Made by a program: the position numbers and the translations under genes. Under the pieces are notes generated by a model. That model did no database searches. It had not been told where the DNA came from and worked only from the letters and a program-made list of their open reading frames with translations. A DNA stretch of 15,091 bases, taken from Verrucomicrobiota bacterium (GTDB lineage Bacteria; Verrucomicrobiota; Verrucomicrobiia; Limisphaerales; UBA1096). Positions 6,570 through 13,685 of this stretch are shown here, in pieces; positions within the stretch are counted from its first letter, which is position 1, and the number at the start of each line of letters is the position of its first letter. Where the stretch lies: NCBI GenBank assembly GCA_030747575.1, contig JASLKI010000292.1:1-15091 (forward strand), written 5' to 3'.

Positions 6570-6953
6570 TCAGATGTTGACCTGCTCGGCGTAGTCGTCG
6601 GGGGAGAGCAGGTCGTCCAACTCTTCGGGTTTGGTTAGGCGGATCTTGAAGAACCAGCCGTCGCCGTAGGGGTCGTCGTTGACGGTGCCTGGCTCGGTGT
6701 CAAGGGCGTCGTTGGTGTCGATAATCTTGCCGGTTAGTGGCGCGTAGATGTCGCTGGCGGTCTTGACCGACTCGACCACGGCGCAGGGATCGCCGGCGGT
6801 CAGTTCGCGGCCGAGGTCGGGCAACTCGATGAACACCAGCTCGGTCAGTTCCTCCTGGGCGTGGTCGGAGATTCCGACGGTGGCGGTGTCGCCTTCAACG
6901 CTTACCCATTCGTGAGAGCTGGCGTACTTCAGATGGGTCGGTATGTCTGCCAT
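6570..6953 (-). CDS. gcvH: Glycine cleavage system H protein (lipoyl carrier)
   Basis: A 127-residue H protein, the normal length. It carries the lipoyl arm that shuttles the aminomethyl group from P protein to T protein during glycine breakdown in the cytoplasm. Lys64 in ESVKTASDIY is the lipoylation site. The N-terminal KYASSHEWV, GISDHAQEELTELVFIELP and the later DPYGDGWFFKI segment are all typical. It follows gcvT by 35 bases in the same direction, so the two are probably co-transcribed. The following gene is not gcvP, so the glycine decarboxylase must lie elsewhere. The gap before the ATG holds a small hairpin, TCTAG-TTCG-CTAGA on the coding strand, and no clear ribosome binding site. 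Confidence 0.96.
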   Translation of the reverse strand: MADIPTHLKYASSHEWVSVEGDTATVGISDHAQEELTELVFIELPDLGRELTAGDPCAVVESVKTASDIYAPLTGKIIDTNDALDTEPGTVNDDPYGDGWFFKIRLTKPEELDDLLSPDDYAEQVNI

Positions 6954-6988
6954 CGCGCCGTTTTTCTAGCGAACTAGAGGTGCGGGGG

Positions 6989-8113
6989 TCAACTCGATTT
7001 TTGAAAAATCGGCCGCTTGACCACTTGCGCGGGGAAGCGGCGATTGCGAATCTCGATCTCGATGCCGGTTCCGGACTTGGCGTGGGCGCTCTCGACGTAG
7101 CCCAGGCCGATGCCGCAGCCGAGCGACGGGCTTTGTGTGCCGCTGGTCACTTCGCCGATTTCGCGGTCGGTTCCGTCGGCGGAAAAAATTTTGTACTGCT
7201 CGCGCGGCGGCGCGCTTTTGCCGGTCATTTTGAATGCGATGCAGCGGCGGGAGACGCCATCCTGTTTTTGCGCCGCGAGCATTTCCCGGCCGGTGAAGTC
7301 TGGCTTGTCGAGGGCGACGGCCCAGCCAAGCGCGGCCTCGATCGGCGTGGTGTCGGACGTCAGCTCGTGGCCGTAGAGCGAGTAGGCGGCCTCTGTGCGG
7401 AGGGTGTCGCGCGCGCCCAAGCCGGCCGGCAGCAGGCCAAGCGCTTGGCCAAGTGACATGAGTTGATCCCACAACGCGGCCGCGCTCTCGTTGGGTACGA
7501 CCAGTTCGAAGCCGTCCTCGCCTGTGTAGCCAGTGCGCGACACCCAGGCGGTTGCGCCGCCGAACTCGAGTTCGGCGATCTGGTTTTTCCGCAACTCGAC
7601 TGCTGAAGGGAAAACGCCGGCGATGATTTCGGCCGCCTTTGGTCCCTGCAACGCCATTGCCGCCAAGTCGCCGGAGCGGTCGCTCATCTCGAGTTGCAGC
7701 GACTTGTGCCGGGAGTTGCGCTGGGCCTTGATCCACATCCAGTCGATCTCGAGCCGCGAGGCGTTGACGATGAGCAGGTAGCGCGTGTCGCTGAGCTGGT
7801 AGGCGTAAAGGTCGTCGATCACGCCGCCGTTGTCCTGGCAAATCAGCGTGTATTGGCCTTGGCCGGGTTCAAGCTTGGCCAGGTCGTTGGTCAAGATTTT
7901 GTTTAAAAATTTGAGCGCGTCTGGCCCGTCGAATAGGAGCTCGCCCATGTGCGAGATGTCAAACAGGCCGGCGGCTTGGCGGACGGCGTTGTGTTCCTGC
8001 GCGATGCCAGAGTAGAGCACCGGCATTTCCCAGCCACCAAACTCAACCATCCGTGCATCAAGCTTATTGTGGGTGTCAAAAAGGGATGTTCGTTTCAGCT
8101 GTGTTTCCTTCAT
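6989..8113 (-). CDS. gcvT: Glycine cleavage system T protein (aminomethyltransferase)
   Basis: A 374-residue aminomethyltransferase that moves the methylene group from aminomethyl-lipoyl-GcvH to tetrahydrofolate and releases ammonia. Typical features are FDTHNKLDARMVEFGGWEMPV (split here as residues 12-31), LFDISHMGEL (50-59), NDL and the GGVIDD segment (96-101) holding the catalytic Asp, SRTGYTGEDGFEL in the middle, and the C-terminal GLGYVE and NRRFPAQVVKRP. The start at 8113 gives MKETQLKRTSLFD; an in-frame ATG at 8170 adds 19 residues without family resemblance. It is the first gene of a gcvT-gcvH pair and is divergent from the lipoprotein gene at 8309. The gene contains the double palindrome at 7435-7453. 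No glycine riboswitch was recognised in the 195-base upstream region. Confidence 0.96.
   Translation of the reverse strand: MKETQLKRTSLFDTHNKLDARMVEFGGWEMPVLYSGIAQEHNAVRQAAGLFDISHMGELLFDGPDALKFLNKILTNDLAKLEPGQGQYTLICQDNGGVIDDLYAYQLSDTRYLLIVNASRLEIDWMWIKAQRNSRHKSLQLEMSDRSGDLAAMALQGPKAAEIIAGVFPSAVELRKNQIAELEFGGATAWVSRTGYTGEDGFELVVPNESAAALWDQLMSLGQALGLLPAGLGARDTLRTEAAYSLYGHELTSDTTPIEAALGWAVALDKPDFTGREMLAAQKQDGVSRRCIAFKMTGKSAPPREQYKIFSADGTDREIGEVTSGTQSPSLGCGIGLGYVESAHAKSGTGIEIEIRNRRFPAQVVKRPIFQKSS
7435..7453. repeat. Dispersed palindrome, two overlapping copies
   Basis: GGCCAAGCGCTTGGCCAAG inside gcvT: a half copy fused head to head with an 11-base copy, which makes a second 16-base palindrome (7435-7450). 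Confidence 0.8.
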
Positions 8114-8308
8114 GTCCGGTAGCCGCGAAGTGTAGGCGTTTGGCCAAGCGCACAAAAGCTTTCGCCTCAATATTGAAATATATAGCCCGAAAGAATGGAT
8201 TGCATTCCAGGGATAAAGTTACACATTACAGCCTGTTTTGCGTAACAAAGCCAAGAGCAGAGGCGTATTAGGGATGTTTAATCGACTGGTTTTGAACAAG
8301 AAAAAACA
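8114..8308. promoter_or_regulatory. Divergent promoter region between gcvT and the first lipoprotein
   Basis: 195 bases between two divergent starts, so promoters for both must lie here. The segment around 8170-8190 (ATATTGAAATATATAG) is the most A+T-rich part and could supply -10 elements in either direction, but no convincing -35 partner was found. The dispersed palindrome lies at 8137-8150, close to the gcvT start. No riboswitch-like pattern was recognised. Confidence 0.4.
8137..8150. repeat. Dispersed palindrome, 13 of 14 bases
   Basis: CGTTTGGCCAAGCG, one mismatch from the full palindrome, in the divergent region just upstream of gcvT. Confidence 0.8.
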
Positions 8309-9697
8309 ATGAAAAAAATAGCGTACCTTCCAGCAATCGTCACTGTCGCGCTCGTGGCTTCAATCGCGCTGACGACCGGTTGCGGCCAGGCACCCGCCGG
8401 GAATTCCTCGGGGAATGCCGATCAGCTTGCAGCCCTCGAAAAAGAAAACAGCTCACTCAAGACTAAACTGGCTAACGCCCAATCGAGCATCGACAGCCTT
8501 CGTGCCCAAATCAACAGCGCCGGGCCGGCAGTGGATGGCTACGGCCTTTCAGTACCGGAAATCCTTGAGGAACTGATGGAGATTAAGATGACCTCTGAAA
8601 ACCGCCGGGCCGTCCAGCGCCGAATCAACTTCCTTCTCGAGAGCTTGGTGGAGCAGGGCGAAGCCTCCGTGCCGCACATTCGCGAGTTCCTCAACAAAAT
8701 GGAAGACATTGACTTTGTGGTGCAACGTTCCGAGGACGATGAGGAGGGGAGGGGCCGCGGTCGAGGTGGTCGGGGAGAAGACTTGATGGAACGATTCCGA
8801 AATCGAGGAGGGCGCACATCAATGAGTTTTGAGCAAGCACCATCGCTCCGCATCGGCTTGATTGATATTCTAAAAGAGATAGGTGGCAGTAGTGCCGAGG
8901 CTGCGTTGGGGGAGATACTCGCCAAGACAGCCCGCGGCTTTGAAGTGGCCTATACGGCCAAGACCGTACGCGACATGATCGGCCCGGATGCCTTCCGCGA
9001 TGAGGCACTGGAGGCGGCACACGCTTTACTGAACGATCCAGTGGAGGTATCCAATCCGAACAGTTACGATCGAAATGCAAAGCGGTATTTGTTCAGCGTG
9101 TTAGAAATGTACAACGATCAGACCTTCATCCAATCCGCGCAGGGGTTGTTGGTGCGAGAAGACGGCAAGATTGATGACACGGTGCTCGATTATTTGGATG
9201 ACGTCGGAAAGGAACGAGCCATGGATGCTATTTATCAGGCGTTTAGCAGCGGCCAAGTGACGGACAGAGGCGACTTGGCTGATTTGACACGCGCCGGCCT
9301 CAAGTACACCGGCAGCAATCCGCAGGCCAACCAGATGTTCAAGGACATCATGTCCAGCGACGAGTACGACATGCGAGTCAAGTGGTCTGCGCTGCGCGAG
9401 ATGGATGATGCAGAAGATGACACCACATTGCAGGTACGCCTTAATCTGATGCAGGGGCTGCAGGCTTCCGGCGACGATGCCACCGACAAGGTCGTGGAAA
9501 TGTATACCCGTCAAATGGAGGCAAAAATAAGCGGAGAGGAATTTGATATGCGTAAGGAAATGCAGAGTTTGGGAACTGACTTTTGGCGTAATGCGTTTGG
9601 CAGGGGCGAAAGCGGGGACCGCGGAGATCGCGGTAGTCGTGGTAACAATCGGGGAGAAAGTCGACGGAATCAGCCGACTATAGTTCCTGCTCCCTAA
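8309..9697 (+). CDS. Predicted coiled-coil lipoprotein, tandem paralogue 1 (unrecognised family)
   Basis: 462 residues. A signal sequence ends in ALTTGC with Cys25 as the probable lipidated residue; the -3 position is Thr, so the lipobox is imperfect. A Leu-rich coiled coil follows (about 37-69, LEKENSSLKTKLANAQSSIDS), then a long helical region (about 80-430) with a repeat-like look, suggesting an alpha-solenoid of HEAT-like type. Two Arg/Gly-rich stretches stand out: about 147-169 (GRGRGRGGRGE) and the tail at about 433-453 (GDRGDRGSRGNNRGE). The protein ends QPTIVPAP. It is a clear paralogue of the next gene (shared IREFLNKMED, LRIGLID, DQTFIQSAQG, same last eight residues), but the Arg/Gly stretches are absent from that copy. 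The function is unknown; I infer a cell-envelope scaffold. No Shine-Dalgarno site is visible (the leader is AAGAAAAAACA), and its own terminator follows. Confidence 0.85.
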   Translation: MKKIAYLPAIVTVALVASIALTTGCGQAPAGNSSGNADQLAALEKENSSLKTKLANAQSSIDSLRAQINSAGPAVDGYGLSVPEILEELMEIKMTSENRRAVQRRINFLLESLVEQGEASVPHIREFLNKMEDIDFVVQRSEDDEEGRGRGRGGRGEDLMERFRNRGGRTSMSFEQAPSLRIGLIDILKEIGGSSAEAALGEILAKTARGFEVAYTAKTVRDMIGPDAFRDEALEAAHALLNDPVEVSNPNSYDRNAKRYLFSVLEMYNDQTFIQSAQGLLVREDGKIDDTVLDYLDDVGKERAMDAIYQAFSSGQVTDRGDLADLTRAGLKYTGSNPQANQMFKDIMSSDEYDMRVKWSALREMDDAEDDTTLQVRLNLMQGLQASGDDATDKVVEMYTRQMEAKISGEEFDMRKEMQSLGTDFWRNAFGRGESGDRGDRGSRGNNRGESRRNQPTIVPAP

Positions 9698-9726
9698 TAG
9701 TCAGTTTCCAGGTTCAGCTTTCAAAA

Positions 9727-9751
9727 CACCGGAAACCATTCGGCGTTTTTT
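9727..9751 (+). terminator. Intrinsic terminator after lipoprotein 1 (degenerate)
   Basis: CACCGGAA, a short loop and TTCGGCG form a bulged stem followed by six T (9746-9751), 30 bases after the stop codon. Its core aligns base for base with the better hairpin after the second lipoprotein gene (CCGGAAACC then TTC(C)GGCG then T run), so the two descend from one terminator. Confidence 0.7.
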
Positions 9752-9853
9752 GTTCATGGAACAGTTGCGTTGGCAACGAAAAATGTCACTATTCGCCCAG
9801 TTTTGTGTAACTGTCTGCAGCTACTGAATGTATTGCTCTAAAGTAGGAATTCA

Positions 9854-11200
9854 ATGAAATCGGCAAAATTACTCCCGAGGGCAGAAATCGTGATAATTTT
9901 GGTTTCGGCGGTTTTGTTTATCGGCTGCGGGAAAGCGCCATCGACGGATGCCCCTGCCGCAAACGCCATCCAGGCAGAGGTGCTCAGGAAGGAGGTCGCT
10001 TCGCTGAAGATCAAGTTGGCGAACGCCCAGTTGAAACTCGACAGTCTCCGCGCTCAGATTAACGCCGGCGGAGCACCCCTCAGCAATGGTGGTATGTCTG
10101 TGCCGGAAATTCTCGACGAACTGATAGAGATCAAGTTGAGCTCCAAGAATCGGCTCAGGGGTCAACGTCGCTTGAGCTATCTGTTCGAGAGCCTGGCGCT
10201 CCAGGGCGATGCCGCCGTGCCTCTCATACGCGAGTTTCTAAACAAGATGGAGGATGTCGATTTCACGGTGCAACGCGAAGGTGAGAGCGACGAGGAACGC
10301 AATCGGCGTTACAGCCGTTTCCGGGCCACTCTCAACTTCTCACAGCCGCCGACGCTACGGATCGGCCTCATCGACATGCTGGCGGAGATCGGCGGCGACC
10401 CCGCGGAAGCCACCATTGCAGAGCTGCTCTCCACCACCGGTCGGGGGTTCGAGATCGCGTACGCCGCAAAGATTATCCAGGGCTGGCTCGGCAAGGACGC
10501 CTACCGCACCGAGGCGCTGGCCGCCGCGCACGAGTTGTTGCTCGACCCGGTCGAGGCCGTTGGCGGAAACCATTTCGACCGCATGTCCAAGAACTACCTC
10601 TTCATGGTGCTGGACATGTACGACGACCAAACATTCATTCAGTCCGCCCAGGGCATGTTCATCAACGACGACGGGCGGATCGATCGCACCATTTTGGATT
10701 ATTATGAGGATGTCGGCAAAGTGCGCGCGCTGGACGCCATGGTGCAGGCGTTCCGCAGCGGCCGGGTTCACGAGGATGACATGGACAACCTTGCCGAGGC
10801 CACCTCGAGATACGCCGGCATCAACCCGCAGGCCGACCAGTTGTTCCGCGACATCATGACCGGCGACCAGTACAACATGGAAACCAAAATGGACGCCATC
10901 CGGAGCTTCACCCAAAGCGACGGCGACGCCAGCACCCCCGGCGTTCCTAAAAATGTGCTGCAGGCGCGGCTAAACCTGGTCAACACTCTTCACTATGATG
11001 AATCCGACCTGATGGGCAAGGGCATGGCGCTACTGGCGCTTCAACTGGAGTCCCAAATTTCCGGCGAGAGGACGGACGAACGAAAAATGAGGGATGCCGC
11101 CTCGCGGCTTTTCAGAGATATGCAAAAGCGCGAGAGCGAGCAACGCAGATCCGGCCAACGGACACCCATCGCCCAGCCCACGATCGTCCCCGCGCCCTGA
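9854..11200 (+). CDS. Predicted coiled-coil lipoprotein, tandem paralogue 2 (unrecognised family)
   Basis: 448 residues with the same plan as its upstream neighbour. The signal sequence has its probable lipidated Cys at the same position (Cys25, in VLFIGC; -3 is Phe, so the lipobox is imperfect). A coiled coil follows at about 42-70 (LRKEVASLKIKLANAQLKLDS), then a helical solenoid-like body and the identical ending QPTIVPAP. It lacks the Arg/Gly-rich insert and tail of copy 1: the insert position reads GESDEERNRRYSRFRATL, and the tail is charged and Arg-rich (RDMQKRESEQRRSGQRT). AGTAGGA, 6 bases before the ATG, is a fair ribosome binding site. Third positions look richer in G/C than in copy 1, so the two have drifted apart in base use. 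Its own terminator follows at 11234. The family is not recognised; an envelope-anchored scaffold is an inference. Confidence 0.86.
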   Translation: MKSAKLLPRAEIVIILVSAVLFIGCGKAPSTDAPAANAIQAEVLRKEVASLKIKLANAQLKLDSLRAQINAGGAPLSNGGMSVPEILDELIEIKLSSKNRLRGQRRLSYLFESLALQGDAAVPLIREFLNKMEDVDFTVQREGESDEERNRRYSRFRATLNFSQPPTLRIGLIDMLAEIGGDPAEATIAELLSTTGRGFEIAYAAKIIQGWLGKDAYRTEALAAAHELLLDPVEAVGGNHFDRMSKNYLFMVLDMYDDQTFIQSAQGMFINDDGRIDRTILDYYEDVGKVRALDAMVQAFRSGRVHEDDMDNLAEATSRYAGINPQADQLFRDIMTGDQYNMETKMDAIRSFTQSDGDASTPGVPKNVLQARLNLVNTLHYDESDLMGKGMALLALQLESQISGERTDERKMRDAASRLFRDMQKRESEQRRSGQRTPIAQPTIVPAP

Positions 11201-11233
11201 ACCGGGCGAATCCCCTTGCAATCCCATTTCAAA

Positions 11234-11259
11234 CGCCGGAAACCTTCCGGCGTTTTTTT
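11234..11259 (+). terminator. Strong intrinsic terminator after lipoprotein 2
   Basis: A perfect 8-base stem CGCCGGAA (11234-11241) / TTCCGGCG (11245-11252) with the 3-base loop ACC, followed by seven T (11253-11259). It lies 33 bases after the stop codon and separates the lipoprotein pair from the MFS gene. Confidence 0.92.
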
Positions 11260-11291
11260 GCGCCTAGCCGCACCCCAAGGAGCCATCCAGC

Positions 11292-12509
11292 ATGACCCCA
11301 GCCGGCATCACCCGAGAGCAGTGGAAACTGATGGGAGTGCTGTCGCTATTTTGGGCCACGCTGTTTGGCGCGCTAGGGATCTTCTTTCCGTTCTACTCGC
11401 TTTATCTCAAGGAGAACCTTGGCTTGAGCGGCCAGCAGGTCGGCCTGGCCATGGGGGTGTTTCACCTGGTCGGCCTCGTTGGCCAACCGGCCTGGGGCTA
11501 TCTCGCCGACCGCACCGGTGCCCGCAAAACCGTGCTGGTCGTCATCACGCTTGGTATGGCGCTTGGCTTCATCGCGTATTGGTATGTCGAGAGTTACGCC
11601 GTGCTGCTGCTGGTCTCGATGCTCTTTGCTGTATTTTACACCAGCCTCGTTCCGCAGGGGGTGGCACTGAGCCTTGGCCTGTTGTACCGCTCCAGCAACT
11701 CGCACTTCGAGTGGGTCCGCTCGATCGGCTCGGTCGGCTTCCTCATCACCTGTTTCGGGTTCCCGATGTTTCTCGACGCAGTTGCAGCCAAGCCGGGAGA
11801 AACAGACCTTGGCCTGCAGTTCCCCGTCGCCGCCGGGATCATCCTGTTGACGACCGCTGTCGTGTTTCTCATCCCGAACCAAAAAGCCATCCGCGAGAAG
11901 GCCCAACCCGGCGCGTGGCGAGTGCTGGTTGCCGACCGGAAGTTCCGCTGTTTTCTCCTCTACGTGTTTCTTGCCAACTTCATGCTCGACGGGCCTATGT
12001 TTCTCTTCCCCATCTTCGTCAAGTCAGTCTCGCCGGAGCAAACTCTTGGCACGCTTAAGTGGCTCTGGCTCATCATGCTGATTCCCGAGATCATCATTAT
12101 TGCGCTCTCCGGGAATATTCGCCGCCGGATCGGCGTGCGGCTGCTGATGTTCGCCGGCTTGGCCGCCGGCGGTCTTAAGTGGTTGGCATGCGGATTTTTC
12201 GGCGACGTGCCGGTTGTGTTGCACGCCTCAATGCTACTGCACAGCGTGTATGTGGCAGGGGCGCTGGTAGCCATGCCGCTGTGCGTCAATTATCTCGTCC
12301 CGGTTCAACTCCGCTCAACCGGCCAAGGCTTGGCTACGATGATCAGTGCGAGCCTCGGCGGGGGCATCTGCTCGAACTTGGCCGCCGGCTGGCTGATCGA
12401 TCACGTTGGCCCAGCCGCCCCGCAGATTTACGGCGGCATCGGTGCGATGCTCCTCCTCCTTGTCTCCCCCTTCCTCGTCCCCAAGGTCACCCCGAGGCAG
12501 ACCGATTGA
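11292..12509 (+). CDS. MFS permease of the MFS_1_like / phenylpropionate-permease type
   Basis: A 405-residue inner-membrane transporter with about 12 hydrophobic segments. The N-terminal part (LFGALGIFFPFYSLYLKENLGLSG, then GLVGQPAWGYLADRTGARK) fits the LacY-like MFS_1_like group that includes 3-phenylpropionate permease HcaT and nucleoside/H+ symporters. GYLADRTGARK is the loop 2-3 signature of the superfamily (GxLaDrxGxrk). The second half repeats the arrangement, with IRRRIGVRLL in loop 8-9. The substrate is unknown; an aromatic acid or nucleoside would suit the family. AAGGAG at 11277-11282, 9 bases before the ATG, is the clearest ribosome binding site in the window. It is transcribed from beyond the lipoprotein terminator and ends exactly next to the stop codon of the convergent aminotransferase gene, with no base between. 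Confidence 0.85.
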   Translation: MTPAGITREQWKLMGVLSLFWATLFGALGIFFPFYSLYLKENLGLSGQQVGLAMGVFHLVGLVGQPAWGYLADRTGARKTVLVVITLGMALGFIAYWYVESYAVLLLVSMLFAVFYTSLVPQGVALSLGLLYRSSNSHFEWVRSIGSVGFLITCFGFPMFLDAVAAKPGETDLGLQFPVAAGIILLTTAVVFLIPNQKAIREKAQPGAWRVLVADRKFRCFLLYVFLANFMLDGPMFLFPIFVKSVSPEQTLGTLKWLWLIMLIPEIIIIALSGNIRRRIGVRLLMFAGLAAGGLKWLACGFFGDVPVVLHASMLLHSVYVAGALVAMPLCVNYLVPVQLRSTGQGLATMISASLGGGICSNLAAGWLIDHVGPAAPQIYGGIGAMLLLLVSPFLVPKVTPRQTD

Positions 12510-13661
12510 TTACAGCGCCTCGAGCAGGCGGTACAGCTCGGCAGGCGTGTTGTAAAAATGCGGTGAGAGGCGGATGAGTTTCGATCCGTCACGCATCACT
12601 CGCAGCGAGACGGTCACGCCCGCTCGGCCAAGCCGGGTCTGCAGCGCGGCCATGTCTTCGCCCGGTTTGCTGAACGCCACGATGCCGCTGGCGTTGGCAT
12701 CCGGTACGTCGGCGTGCAGCACGTTGTAGCCCTTGGCCAACAGCTCCGGCACGAGCCGCCGCCGCTTGGCCAGGAGATCGGCGCTGATCTTGGCCAGGCC
12801 AAGCGCATCGAGCAGTTGCAGCGAGGCGTGGTGCCCGACGATGCCGAGCAGGTTGGCGGTGCCGGCCTCGTAGCGACGTCCGTCCGACTTGTAGTCGAGC
12901 GTTTCCTGCGCGATGAAATCTGGGCAACTCAAATTATGCCAGCCCTGCACCACCGGTTTGAGTCGATCCTGCATTTCACGCTTCACGTAAAGGATGCCGG
13001 CCGAGCACGGGCCGAGCATCCACTTGTGCGCGTCGGCGGCGAGGAAATCCACGTGCTCCACCGGCGTTGGGAACGCGCCCACCGTCTGGATGCCATCGAC
13101 ACAAAACAGGATGCCGCGCGAGCGCAACTCGCGGCCGATCGCGCCGATGTCGATCCGGTAGCCGGACACGTAATGGCACGAGGCCAGCGCCGTCATGCGG
13201 GTGCGTGGGTCGATCAGCGCAAACACGTCCTCCGGCTCGATCCGGCCGGGTGCGCTAGGCTCGAGCCGCTTCAACTCGACGCCCCTTTCGGCCAGGGCCA
13301 TCCACGGGTAAACGTTTGAGGGGTAGTCGTCGCCATGCACGATGATGTTGTCGCCTGGCTGCCAGTCGATGCCCTGCGCGATGAAGCTTAGGCCAAGCGA
13401 TGTCGGCCCGACCAGTGCGATCTCGCACAACTCCGCGCCGATGAGATTGGCGGCGAGTTGGCGGGTGTCGCGCAACAGGTTTGCCGGCACGAAATCCTCC
13501 TGGTCGCCACCGGTGCAGGCGGCGGCGTAATCGCTCACGGCATCGCGCGCGCAGGCTGGCAACGGGCAGACAGCGGCGTGGGCGAGGTAGGCGGTTTCAC
13601 GGGCGACCGGGAATTCGCGCAGCCGCAGCGCCTCATCAGCTTGGATTTGTTCTATGGTCAT
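12510..13661 (-). CDS. PLP-dependent class V aminotransferase-fold enzyme
   Basis: A 383-residue fold-type I PLP enzyme of the class V group (cysteine desulfurase, isopenicillin N epimerase and kynureninase relatives). Lys213 in ADAHKWMLGP is the Schiff-base lysine, preceded by His212. Asp189 in VDGIQTVGAFP should contact the pyridine nitrogen, with Gln192 next to it. NLLRDTRQLAANLIGA and VGPTSLGLSFIAQGID form the usual N-terminal and phosphate-binding parts. The catalytic Cys loop of cysteine desulfurases is not present near the C-terminus (it reads GSKLIRLSPHFYNTPAE), so sulfur transfer is unlikely. An aminotransferase, epimerase or lyase reaction is more likely; the substrate is unknown. 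The gene lies 24 bases after the Cys-rich gene in what looks like an nrdR operon, and no functional link to nucleotide metabolism is evident. Confidence 0.85.
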   Translation of the reverse strand: MTIEQIQADEALRLREFPVARETAYLAHAAVCPLPACARDAVSDYAAACTGGDQEDFVPANLLRDTRQLAANLIGAELCEIALVGPTSLGLSFIAQGIDWQPGDNIIVHGDDYPSNVYPWMALAERGVELKRLEPSAPGRIEPEDVFALIDPRTRMTALASCHYVSGYRIDIGAIGRELRSRGILFCVDGIQTVGAFPTPVEHVDFLAADAHKWMLGPCSAGILYVKREMQDRLKPVVQGWHNLSCPDFIAQETLDYKSDGRRYEAGTANLLGIVGHHASLQLLDALGLAKISADLLAKRRRLVPELLAKGYNVLHADVPDANASGIVAFSKPGEDMAALQTRLGRAGVTVSLRVMRDGSKLIRLSPHFYNTPAELYRLLEAL

Positions 13662-13685
13662 CTCGACCTGGAAAACTAAAAAACT

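Noticed and set aside
7435..7453. The GGCCAAGCGCTTGGCC palindrome as an intrinsic terminator or attenuator in gcvT
   Set aside because: It lies inside the coding sequence, has no T tract, and is explained by the dispersed repeat.
6966..7841. A 291-codon minus-strand frame across gcvT
   Set aside because: It is extremely Arg/Pro-rich and lies wholly inside gcvT in another frame, where the family motifs are unmistakable; it is a shadow of G+C-rich codons.
8114..8308. Glycine riboswitch upstream of gcvT
   Set aside because: I looked on the minus strand for the conserved paired glycine-aptamer pattern and did not find it; only A+T-rich sequence and a palindrome copy are evident.
11216..12058. 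A 280-codon plus-strand frame over the lipoprotein terminator and MFS gene
   Set aside because: It runs through a strong terminator, is rich in Arg, Pro and His, and overlaps the MFS gene, which has a clear ribosome binding site and membrane segments.
12510..13661. Cysteine desulfurase / selenocysteine lyase identity for the class V enzyme
   Set aside because: The fold and PLP lysine fit, but the C-terminal catalytic Cys loop is missing.
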